Source of the DNA: Citricoccus zhacaiensis
GTDB lineage: Bacteria > Actinomycetota > Actinomycetes > Actinomycetales > Micrococcaceae
NCBI RefSeq assembly: GCF_014645315.1
Contig: NZ_BMLQ01000003.1
Coordinates: 185,804-249,803 of the forward strand
Length of the DNA: 64,000 nt
Direction: 5' to 3'
This document shows positions 24,656 to 32,174 of the stretch, piece after piece (the stretch's first letter is position 1; the number at the start of each line of letters is the position of its first letter). The translations under genes were made by a program, and so were the position numbers. A model generated the notes under the pieces. It made no database searches. It saw nothing but the letters and a program-made list of their open reading frames with translations, and was not told where the DNA came from.

Positions 24656-26245
24656 ATGACCATCCGCACCTTCCTGCTCCCAGATCTGGGAGAGGGCCTG
24701 ACCGAGGCCGACATCATCCGGTGGCTGGTGGCCGCCGGGGACACCGTGGCCGTGGACCAGCCAATCGTCGAGGTCGAGACCGCCAAGTCGCTCGTCGAGG
24801 TGCCCAGCCCCTTCAGCGGCACCGTGGCAACCCTGCACGCCGAGGCCGGCACCACCCTGGACGTGGGCAGGCCTCTGGTCTCCGTCGAGGACGGTGTGGT
24901 GTCTGGCGACACCGGATCCAACGACGACGGCTCCGATAGTTCCGCCGGATCCGCTGGTGCCCCGGCTCTGGCCGAGGGCGCCCAGTCCTACCGGGATGAG
25001 GAGCATGCCGGAGTGCGGCCCGAGGCTGCGGCCGCCTCGAGGCAGGCCCCCGGCGTGGAGGACACAGTGCGGCCTGTGGCACGGGGTGCGTCGGATGGCG
25101 CGGCGGAGGCGGACTCGGAGGACGACGCCGGCTCCGGCAACGTCCTGATCGGCTACGGCACCCCCGGTGGCGCCGCGACCGGCCGGACTCGGCGGCGCAA
25201 GGCTGCCGCGCCTTCTCCAGTCGTGGAGTCTAAGACCCATGCGTCGCCGGCCGCAGGGCCGCCGACGGAGTCGCCCGACCCGTCTCGCCCGGCCCCACGG
25301 GTGGTCAACCCCCTCGTGCGCCGGCTGGCCCGCGAGCACGGGGTGGACCTCACCGCCGTGCAGGGAACCGGGCCTGGCGGGCTGATCATGCGCGCCGATG
25401 TGCTGGCTGGCACCGGCGCGGAGACGGCCGCCTCTGCCTTCTCGGCGTCCACGGAGACGACGGGTGCCGAGCCGGCTGCGGCAGGTGAGGGATCATGGGC
25501 CCCGGAGCCCACGGATGAACTGGACCCGCGCACGGGACTGGGCGTGGCCGGCGTCGAGCAGGTCTCCGGGGTGCGCAAGGTGACTGCCGCGGCCATGACC
25601 CGATCGCGCCGCGAGATCCCCGAGGCCACGATCTGGGTGGACGTGGACGTCACCCCGCTGCTGGAGCTGCGGGCGTCACTGAAGGCGCGCGGGGACCAGG
25701 AGGTGCCGGGGCTGCTGGCCTTCGCCTCCCGGTTTGCGCTCGCGGGCCTGGCCCGGTACCCCGAGCTGGCGCAGCGCTTCGAGGAGGACGGCGCGGGCGG
25801 GCATCGGATCGTGTCCTTCGACGGCATCAACCTCGGGTTCGCGGTGCAGACGGAGCGCGGTCTGGTGGTGCCGGCCATCCGGGGGGCCCACGCGATGACC
25901 GCCCGGCAGCTGAATGCCGAGCTGCGCCGGCTGACCGAGTTGGCCCGCTCCGGCAGGGGGACCCCGAAGGACCTGTCCGGCGGGACGTTCACCATCAACA
26001 ACTACGGGGTGTTCGGCACCGACGGTTCCGCGGCGATCATCAACCATCCGGAGGTCGCGATCCTCGGAATGGGCCGCATCATCGACCGGGCCTGGGTGGT
26101 GGACGGCGAGCTGGCCGTGCGCAAGGTCATGCAGCTCTCGCTGGTCTTCGACCACCGGATCTGCGACGGCGGGACGGCCGGGGGATTCCTGCGGTTCGTC
26201 GCGGACTGCTTCGAGAACCCCGTGGGGGTGCTGGCGGACCTCTGA
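24656..26245 (+). CDS. bkdC: Dihydrolipoamide acyltransferase (E2) of the 2-oxoacid dehydrogenase complex
   Basis: This 529-residue core protein has, in order, one lipoyl domain (about 1-80, lipoyl Lys in EVETAKSLVEVPSPF), a long Ala/Gly/Ser/Asp-rich linker, a peripheral-subunit-binding domain (VNPLVRRLAREHGVDLTAVQ near residue 220), a second linker and the catalytic acyltransferase domain ending in FDHRICDGGTAGGFLRF with the active-site His and Asp. No E3 (lipoamide dehydrogenase) gene follows; it must be encoded elsewhere. Only one bp separates it from the E1 beta stop. Confidence 0.9.
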   Translation: MTIRTFLLPDLGEGLTEADIIRWLVAAGDTVAVDQPIVEVETAKSLVEVPSPFSGTVATLHAEAGTTLDVGRPLVSVEDGVVSGDTGSNDDGSDSSAGSAGAPALAEGAQSYRDEEHAGVRPEAAAASRQAPGVEDTVRPVARGASDGAAEADSEDDAGSGNVLIGYGTPGGAATGRTRRRKAAAPSPVVESKTHASPAAGPPTESPDPSRPAPRVVNPLVRRLAREHGVDLTAVQGTGPGGLIMRADVLAGTGAETAASAFSASTETTGAEPAAAGEGSWAPEPTDELDPRTGLGVAGVEQVSGVRKVTAAAMTRSRREIPEATIWVDVDVTPLLELRASLKARGDQEVPGLLAFASRFALAGLARYPELAQRFEEDGAGGHRIVSFDGINLGFAVQTERGLVVPAIRGAHAMTARQLNAELRRLTELARSGRGTPKDLSGGTFTINNYGVFGTDGSAAIINHPEVAILGMGRIIDRAWVVDGELAVRKVMQLSLVFDHRICDGGTAGGFLRFVADCFENPVGVLADL

Positions 26246-26356
26246 ACGGACCGGCGCCGACGCCGTTGACCGTGCGGAGAGGGTGTGGCCCCTGGCTTGG
26301 TGATCGTCAAGATGTATCGCTTGGTTGCGAATCGCGGCGCGAGTTCCTCGGCCGTG

Positions 26357-26395
26357 AGTCAAAAAGCACGTTGAATTGACTATCATGGCGTGATG
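26357..26395 (+). promoter_or_regulatory. Likely leaderless promoter and candidate autoregulatory repeat of the RamB-like gene
   Basis: A -10 element TATCAT at 26381-26386 ends only 6 bp before the ATG at 26393, with a GTG one codon earlier, and no ribosome binding site is seen, so the transcript is probably leaderless. The inverted repeat AGTCAA-N13-TTGACT (26357-26381) overlaps the -10 and is a candidate operator. Confidence 0.5.
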
Positions 26396-27898
26396 GCGCT
26401 CACCTCTTCCGCTACCTCAGCTATCTCCGTTGCCTCTGCGGCTACGTCCGCCGGTGCCCACACCGTCACCCCCGATCTCGACCCGGTCGTGCTCGGCCGG
26501 CGCCTGCGCCACCTGCGCAAGGAGGCCGGGCTGACCTTGGACCAGGCCGCCGAGGCCGTGGGGGCCACTGGATCCCACTTGTCCCTCGTGGAGAACGGCA
26601 AGCGCGAACCCCGGCTGTCCCTGCTGTCCCGGCTGGCCGGTCTGCACGGCGCCACGGTGGAGGAACTGCTCGCGTCCGAGGCCCCGAGCCGCCGGGCCGC
26701 CCTGGAGATCGTGGTGGAGAAGGCCCAGCGTACTGACCACTATGCGAGCCTGGGGTTGCCACAGATCAAGATCTCCCCGCGCACCCCCACGGAGGTGCTT
26801 GAGGTCATCGCGGGGCTGGAGGCGGAGCTGAACCGGCGCATGGAGGAGCAGGCCGCCACCCCGGAGGAGGCCCGGCGGGCGAACTCCGAACTGCGCCAGG
26901 AGATGAAGGAGCACAACAACCACTACCCGGAACTGGAACGGAAGGCGCAGGACCTGCTGGACGCCGTCGGGCACTCCGGTGGGCCGCTCAGCCACCATGC
27001 GGCCGCTGACCTCGCAGACCACCTGGGGTTCTCGGTGCACTCCGTCTCCAACCTGCCGCACTCCACGCGCTCGGTCACGGACCTGAAGAACCGGCGGTTC
27101 TACCTCTCCCGGGCCCGCAACCCGGACCATGACCCCCGGTCGGTGCTGTTGCAGGCCATCGCCGCCTATGTCCTCGGGCACGGGGAGCCCGCCGACTACT
27201 CGGACTTCCTGCGCCAGCGCGTCTACACCAACTACTTCGCGGCCGCCCTGATGATGCCGCAGAAGGAGACGGTGAAGTTCCTGAAGAACGCCAAGGCCCA
27301 ACGGGACCTGGCCATCGAGGACGTGCGGGACGCCTTCGGGGTGTCCTACGAGTCCGCCGCGCACCGGTTCACCAACCTGGCGACGGAGCACCTCGGTATC
27401 ACGTGCCACTTCCAGAAGGTCCACGAGTCCGGCATCATCCACAAGGCCTACGAGAACGACGGCGTCTCCTTCCCCGCCGACCACACCGGGGCCATCGAAG
27501 GGCAGCAGGTGTGCCGGAACTGGACCTCACGCGAGGTGTTCGGCGTGGCCGACCGGTTCCGGGCCTTCAACCAGTACACGGACACCCCCGCCGGAACGTA
27601 CTGGTGCACCGCCGTGGTGGAGGCGCACTCCTCCGGGTTCTACTCCCTGTCCATCGGCGTGCCCTTCGACCATGCCCGCTGGTTCCGGGGCGCGGACACC
27701 ACCTCGCGCTCGGTGTCCCGGTGCCCGGATCCGACCTGCTGCCGGCTGCCGACCCCGGACCTGGAGGCCGATTGGGGAGGCCATGCGTGGCCGGCGGCCC
27801 GGGCCAACGCCCACCTGCTCGCCGCCATGCCGTCCGGGGCCTTTCCCGGGGTGGACGAGGTGGAGGTCTTCGAATTCTTGCGCTCTCAGGAGCTGTAG
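26393..27898 (+). CDS. RamB/ScfR-type regulator (XRE helix-turn-helix, degenerate IrrE-like domain, ScfR C-terminal domain)
   Basis: This 501-residue transcription factor starts with a Ser/Ala-rich segment, then an XRE-type helix-turn-helix at about residues 33-90 (LGRRLRHLRKEAGLTLDQAA). A central ImmA/IrrE-like domain follows, in which the metallopeptidase motif is degenerate (AYVLGHGEPADY rather than HExxH). The C-terminal short-chain acyl-CoA regulator domain has a Cys-rich segment (SRCPDPTCCRLPTP). Relatives such as RamB and PrpR control acetate, glyoxylate-cycle or propionate genes in Actinobacteria. It follows the bkd operon, whose products include propionyl-CoA, so a link is plausible but unproven. 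Confidence 0.75.
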   Translation: MALTSSATSAISVASAATSAGAHTVTPDLDPVVLGRRLRHLRKEAGLTLDQAAEAVGATGSHLSLVENGKREPRLSLLSRLAGLHGATVEELLASEAPSRRAALEIVVEKAQRTDHYASLGLPQIKISPRTPTEVLEVIAGLEAELNRRMEEQAATPEEARRANSELRQEMKEHNNHYPELERKAQDLLDAVGHSGGPLSHHAAADLADHLGFSVHSVSNLPHSTRSVTDLKNRRFYLSRARNPDHDPRSVLLQAIAAYVLGHGEPADYSDFLRQRVYTNYFAAALMMPQKETVKFLKNAKAQRDLAIEDVRDAFGVSYESAAHRFTNLATEHLGITCHFQKVHESGIIHKAYENDGVSFPADHTGAIEGQQVCRNWTSREVFGVADRFRAFNQYTDTPAGTYWCTAVVEAHSSGFYSLSIGVPFDHARWFRGADTTSRSVSRCPDPTCCRLPTPDLEADWGGHAWPAARANAHLLAAMPSGAFPGVDEVEVFEFLRSQEL

Positions 27899-27992
27899 GC
27901 GGTGCGGTGCTGTCAAGGGGGAGAAGCCTAGGGCATAGGGCGGCAACTGTCCCGTATTTGTGAGAAAATGGAGTCCAGCCAAACTCACGGAA

Positions 27993-28022
27993 AGCGCCCG
28001 GCCCGTGGACGGGCCAGGCGCT
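27993..28022 (+). promoter_or_regulatory. Hairpin in the carD leader
   Basis: The arms AGCGCC-C-GGCCCGT and ACGGGCC-A-GGCGCT form a 14-position stem with one mismatch and a 2-nt apex, 37 bp before the carD ATG. It could stabilise or regulate the leader mRNA. It has no T-run, so it is an unlikely terminator. Confidence 0.4.
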
Positions 28023-28059
28023 GGGGGAGGCCTTCGCACCGAAGGAAAGTGACATATAC

Positions 28060-28602
28060 ATGCAGTTGAGCCCCGGCAAGCTTGTTGTTCACCCCCACCA
28101 CGGTCCCGCGGCGGTCACGAACCGTACGCAGCGCACCGTCAAGGGAACGGAGGTGACCTACATTGAGCTCACCATCCGGAGCAACAACCTGGTGGTGTCC
28201 ATCCCGGAGTCCAAGGTGGAGGAGATCGGCGTCCGCGAGGTCTACGGCCGGGCCCACCTGCGCACCCTCCTCGAGGTCGTGCAGGAGCCGTCCGGTGTGG
28301 AGGAGAAGCAGTGGTCCCGCCGGATGAAGGCCAACCAGGAGCGGGTGGCCTCCGGTCTGCTCGAGCAAATCGCCGAAGTGGTCCGGGACCTGGGCCGCCG
28401 CCGCGACACCAAGGGCCTGTCCATGGCCGAGAAGGATCTCTTCCGCGCTGCCCAGGCACCGCTGGCCGCTGAGGTCGCCCTGGCCCTGGAGATCTCGGAG
28501 GACGAGGCCGTGGAGGTCATCGACGCCGTGGCCAACGGCGCCTCCCTGGACGAGCTGGGCTTCGCCGCCGACGCGTCTGGCGCCGAACCGGCCATGGCCT
28601 GA
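28060..28602 (+). CDS. carD: CarD-family RNA polymerase-binding regulator
   Basis: This 180-residue protein has an N-terminal RNA polymerase-interacting domain (PGKLVVHPHHGPAAVTNR, then YIELTIRSNNLVVSIPESK) and a C-terminal helical DNA-binding domain containing KQWSRRMKANQERVASGLL. CarD stabilises open promoter complexes, including at rRNA promoters, and is generally essential in Actinobacteria. The length is slightly above the mycobacterial protein (162) because of an acidic/Ala-rich tail. It is monocistronic, with a long terminator behind it. Confidence 0.93.
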   Translation: MQLSPGKLVVHPHHGPAAVTNRTQRTVKGTEVTYIELTIRSNNLVVSIPESKVEEIGVREVYGRAHLRTLLEVVQEPSGVEEKQWSRRMKANQERVASGLLEQIAEVVRDLGRRRDTKGLSMAEKDLFRAAQAPLAAEVALALEISEDEAVEVIDAVANGASLDELGFAADASGAEPAMA

Positions 28603-28621
28603 CAGCTTCCGCCCTCTAAAT

Positions 28622-28689
28622 CACCGTGTGGTGGCACCTTGGGGACTGATGGACCTCCATCACCCCCATAGGTGTCACCACACGTGTTT
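28622..28689. terminator. Long hairpin terminator between carD and the LmbE-type gene
   Basis: Outer arms near 28623-28639 and 28670-28686 pair over about 16 bp with a G-U or mismatch, and a nested stem (GGGG..TGATGG with CCATCA..CCCC) fills the interior. It ends in TGTTTC on the plus strand and probably serves both convergent genes. Confidence 0.7.
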
Positions 28690-28691
28690 CC

Positions 28692-29450
28692 TCAGCCTTC
28701 CGAACCGCCGCCGAGCCCGCCCAGGTCGAACACCCGGAAGGTCACGGCGTGGTCCGAGCCCGCCTGCGCGCCCCCGGCCCGGAGGATCTCCGGGATGAAC
28801 TCCTCCGGCTTCGGGTGGCCGGTGACGTGCTTCAGGTAGGCCTCGTGGCGGTTCAGGGAGGCGACGGCGGCCGTCACCGCCGCGTCATCCACCGGCGAGG
28901 CGTGGGTGGGGCGCTCGTGGCCGGCCACCAGCAGGGCGGAGGCATGCCACGGCTCCAGGCCCTCGGCCTCGGCCAGGTCGCGGAAGACCCAGGGGTTGTC
29001 CGCATCCCGCACACCGTCCACCACGGCCAGCCCGGCGGCGCGGTGATCGGCCTGGTTCAGCCCGCCGTAGGCCTCGACGTCGAAGTTGGCGGTGACCACG
29101 GCATCCGGGCGCACGGTCCGCACCGCGCGGGCGATGTCCCGGCGCAGCGCCAGCCCGTACTCGAGCATCCCGTCCGGATGGTCCAGGATCAGCAGGTTCT
29201 CCACGCCCACCTCCGAACAGGCGCGCCGCTGTTCCGCGGCTCGCAGGGGCCTGACGACGTCCGGTGGTTCGGCCATGCCGGCCTCGCCCGCCGTGAGCAA
29301 CAGATAGGTGACCTCGATGCCACGCGCTGTCCACGTGGCCACGGCAGCCGAGGTGCCGTACTCCATGTCATCCGGGTGGGCGACGATGCAGAGTACCCGG
29401 GACCAGCCGTCGTCGGGAACGGGGAGCAGGGAGGGGATGGTGTCAGTCAT
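28692..29450 (-). CDS. PIG-L/LmbE-family deacetylase
   Basis: This 252-residue protein has the zinc-binding motif AHPDDMEYG at about residues 26-34 and a later His in NQADHRAAGLAVVD. The family removes N-acetyl groups from sugars and includes MshB and Mca of mycothiol metabolism. This protein cannot be assigned to either from motifs alone. I chose the ATG at 29450 because AGGAAGG lies upstream; a longer frame continues into the divergent promoter region. It is divergent from the SDR gene, with 80 bp between starts. Confidence 0.82.
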   Translation of the reverse strand: MTDTIPSLLPVPDDGWSRVLCIVAHPDDMEYGTSAAVATWTARGIEVTYLLLTAGEAGMAEPPDVVRPLRAAEQRRACSEVGVENLLILDHPDGMLEYGLALRRDIARAVRTVRPDAVVTANFDVEAYGGLNQADHRAAGLAVVDGVRDADNPWVFRDLAEAEGLEPWHASALLVAGHERPTHASPVDDAAVTAAVASLNRHEAYLKHVTGHPKPEEFIPEILRAGGAQAGSDHAVTFRVFDLGGLGGGSEG

Positions 29451-29530
29451 GGGCTCAGACCTTCCTGCCGTGTCAGTGTTGCTCCTAGGGTGGCATAGCG
29501 AAGGCCCGGCCAACATATGAGGGGGACACC

Positions 29531-30442
29531 ATGAAGGACGATGACCTGACGGAGACCGGACGCCACGCGCGGTCCATGGCGGGATCCGACGGCACCATGC
29601 CGGCCCAGCAGCAGGAGCCCCCGGGACTCACCGCGCCCATGGATCCGGTGCCGGACCACGGCGAGTCCAGCTGGGTCGGCCGCGGACGGCTGGAGGGGCT
29701 GAAGGCGCTCATCACCGGTGGCGATTCGGGCATCGGCCGGGCCGTGGCCATCGCGTTCGCCCGGGAGGGCGCGGACGTGGCCATCAACTACCTCCCGGAG
29801 GAGGCCGAGGACGCGCAGGACACCATCGGATGGATCGACAAGGCCGGCCGGAACGCCGTCGCGGTCCCCGGTGACCTGCGGGACGAGGCGGAGTGCCAGC
29901 GGATCGCCGAGGAGGCCGTGGACGGGCTGGGCGGACTGAACATCCTGGTCAACAACGCCGGGTACCACTGGGCGCGCGGTGAGCCGGGACTTGGTGGCCT
30001 GCGCACGGAGGACCTGGACCGCGCGGTGAAGACCAACCTCTACGGGACGCTCTGGCTGAGCCGGGCCTGCCTGCCCCACCTGGGTGAGGGGGACAGCATC
30101 ATCATCACGACGTCGGTGCAGGCCTACCAGCCCTCGGAGACGATGATCGACTACGCCGCCACCAAGGCGGCCCTGAACAATGTCACGGCGAACCTCGCCG
30201 GTGAGTTGGGTGCTCAGGGCATCCGCGTGAATGCCGTGGCCCCGGGCCCGGTGTGGACGCCGCTCCAGCCGGCCACCAAGGAGCCTGAGGCGGTCTCCCA
30301 TATGGGCGCGGACACCCCACTGGGCCGGATCGGCCAGCCTGCCGAACTGGCCGGGGCCTACGTGTTCCTGGCCAGTCCGGCGGAGGCCAGCTTCGTCTCC
30401 GGATCCGTGGTGGGCGTGACCGGAGGGCTGCCGGTGTTCTGA
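29531..30442 (+). CDS. SDR-family oxidoreductase (YghA/general-stress type)
   Basis: This 303-residue short-chain dehydrogenase has the NAD(P)-binding motif ITGGDSGIGRAVAIAFA (about 58-74), the NNAG motif near residue 140 and the catalytic YxxxK in DYAATKAALNN near residue 205. The extra N-terminal 50 residues (Met/Pro-rich) are typical of the YghA/YdaD stress-related group. The substrate is unknown. It converges on the TIGR01777 gene with only 8 bp between stops. Confidence 0.85.
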   Translation: MKDDDLTETGRHARSMAGSDGTMPAQQQEPPGLTAPMDPVPDHGESSWVGRGRLEGLKALITGGDSGIGRAVAIAFAREGADVAINYLPEEAEDAQDTIGWIDKAGRNAVAVPGDLRDEAECQRIAEEAVDGLGGLNILVNNAGYHWARGEPGLGGLRTEDLDRAVKTNLYGTLWLSRACLPHLGEGDSIIITTSVQAYQPSETMIDYAATKAALNNVTANLAGELGAQGIRVNAVAPGPVWTPLQPATKEPEAVSHMGADTPLGRIGQPAELAGAYVFLASPAEASFVSGSVVGVTGGLPVF

Positions 30443-30450
30443 GCCGGAGG

Positions 30451-32046
30451 TCAGCGTCCCAGCACGTGCCGCAGAGCCGATTCCAGGTCCGGGTGGCGGT
30501 AGGCGTAGCCGGAGCCCTGAGCCCGGTCCGCCCGGGCCCGCTGGTCCGCCTCGACCAGCAGCCGGTTGCCCTCGGAGCCCAGCAGGGCCGTGGGGGCGGC
30601 CGCCGGCAGGGGCACGGCCGAGGGGCGGTGGAGCACCCGTCCGAGGGTGGCGGCGAAGTCCCGGGCCTGGACGGGCTCCGGGGCGGTGCCGTTGATCGGT
30701 CCCTCCACGGTGTCCGTGAGGGCGGCGTGGGCGAAGAGTCCCACGATGTCGTCGATCGAGATCCAGCTCTGCCACGGGTTCCGGTCCTTGCCGGTGCCCA
30801 GGGGGCCACCCGCGCCGAGGAGGAACAGCGGCAGCAGCTGCTGCAGGACACCTCCGGCCGGGGTCAGCACCAGGCCGGTGCGGATCATCGCCGTCCGGAC
30901 TCCGGCCCGGGAAGCGGGCGCGGTGGCGCGCTCCCACTGCTGGCAGACCTCGGCCAGGAAGTCGTCCCCGGGCGGATCGGTCTCCCGCAGACCCTCGCCG
31001 CGGGGGCCGGTGCCGGCCGCGGCTCCGTAGTAGCCGACCGCGGACGCGTTCACGAGCGCCCGGGGACGGCCGTCGTCGGCCAGCTCCGCGAGCGTCCGGG
31101 CGAGCAGGCCGGTGGCCGCCAGCCGGGATTGCAGCACTGCGGAGCGGTGGGCCTCGGACAGTCGCCCGCCGATGGTCTCACCGGACAGGTTCACCACGAC
31201 GTCGGCGCTCCGGAGCGCTTCGGCGTCCAGAATCCCGGAGGCCGGGTCCCACATGATCGTCTCGTCCGCAGGGGTGTGGTGGCCGCCGCGGACCAGGCGC
31301 AGGACCCGGTGTCCGCCACCGGTCAGCAGTGCGCACAGTTGGGTGCCGATCAGGCCGCTGGCCCCGGAGACGGCGATGGTCAGCGGGCGTGGATTGCCTG
31401 ATTCGTCGGACTCGCCGGATTCGCCCGACTCGGTCGACGGCACGGATGGCACGGGGTGGGCGGCGTGGAAGGCCAGGTCGTCGCGGAGCTGGGTGGCCCG
31501 GTAGGCGAACTGCCGGTCCAGCTCGGACTCGAGACGCTCCTCCGTCCACCGCCCAGCCCGGGACCACACCGAGCCCTTGCGCCGCAGGACCGCTCCGGCC
31601 GGGAGCTCGTACTCGATGTGGTCGAGGACCACGCACCCGGGGTGACCGTCCGCGGTGTCCGCCTCCCCGGGGGCAGCGTCCTCGAAGGTGTGCGTGTGGA
31701 CCCAGGACGTCAGCGGACCAGAGGCCAGCTCGTCCCGGAACATGCGGTCCGGCTCCAGGGCGGTGTGCCGAGCCGTCCAGGGGGCCTCGGGGGCGAACCA
31801 CTGCGGCAGCCGGAAGGGCAGGATGGTCCGGGCCAGGCCGGTGGCCGACTCCAGGCCCAGGCCCAACGATCCCGGGGCGCCGATGCCCAACCGGGCGACC
31901 GAGCCGACGTCGAGCCCCTCCGGTTCACGCCGCACGGAACCGGCGAACGGCGGCGTGAGGCGGACGAGCGCACCCCGCCGCGAGAACCAGGCGAACACGG
32001 TGGACCGGTCATGGGGGACCAGGGAGCGGCGCTCAAAGACGGGCAT
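30451..32046 (-). CDS. TIGR01777-family NAD-dependent epimerase-like protein with N-terminal SRPBCC-like domain
   Basis: In this 531-residue protein, residues 1-170 or so resemble a cyclase/START-like (SRPBCC) ligand-binding domain. A Ser/Glu/Asp-rich linker follows, then a Rossmann-fold TIGR01777 domain (AVSGASGLIGTQLCALL near residue 215, VVNLSGETIGG and VNASAVGYYG). A DUF1731-like C-terminus follows, with ARDFAATLGRVLHRP. Two-domain proteins of this kind are common in Actinobacteria and their reaction is unknown. No partner gene is evident. Confidence 0.82.
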   Translation of the reverse strand: MPVFERRSLVPHDRSTVFAWFSRRGALVRLTPPFAGSVRREPEGLDVGSVARLGIGAPGSLGLGLESATGLARTILPFRLPQWFAPEAPWTARHTALEPDRMFRDELASGPLTSWVHTHTFEDAAPGEADTADGHPGCVVLDHIEYELPAGAVLRRKGSVWSRAGRWTEERLESELDRQFAYRATQLRDDLAFHAAHPVPSVPSTESGESGESDESGNPRPLTIAVSGASGLIGTQLCALLTGGGHRVLRLVRGGHHTPADETIMWDPASGILDAEALRSADVVVNLSGETIGGRLSEAHRSAVLQSRLAATGLLARTLAELADDGRPRALVNASAVGYYGAAAGTGPRGEGLRETDPPGDDFLAEVCQQWERATAPASRAGVRTAMIRTGLVLTPAGGVLQQLLPLFLLGAGGPLGTGKDRNPWQSWISIDDIVGLFAHAALTDTVEGPINGTAPEPVQARDFAATLGRVLHRPSAVPLPAAAPTALLGSEGNRLLVEADQRARADRAQGSGYAYRHPDLESALRHVLGR

Positions 32047-32174
32047 AGGCCAACTCTTCCACAGGAAGGCCCAGCCGGGACCTCAGCGTCGTCACGAGAA
32101 GGGGGTGCCGACCGGCGTGGTCGGCACCCCCATTCTGGCTTTCTGCTCTTGACTCCTGCAGTGGAGCGGCGGCG

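Noticed and set aside
26417-27484. 355-codon minus-strand frame over the RamB-like gene
   Set aside because: Shadow of a well-supported regulator; no motif and no ribosome site.
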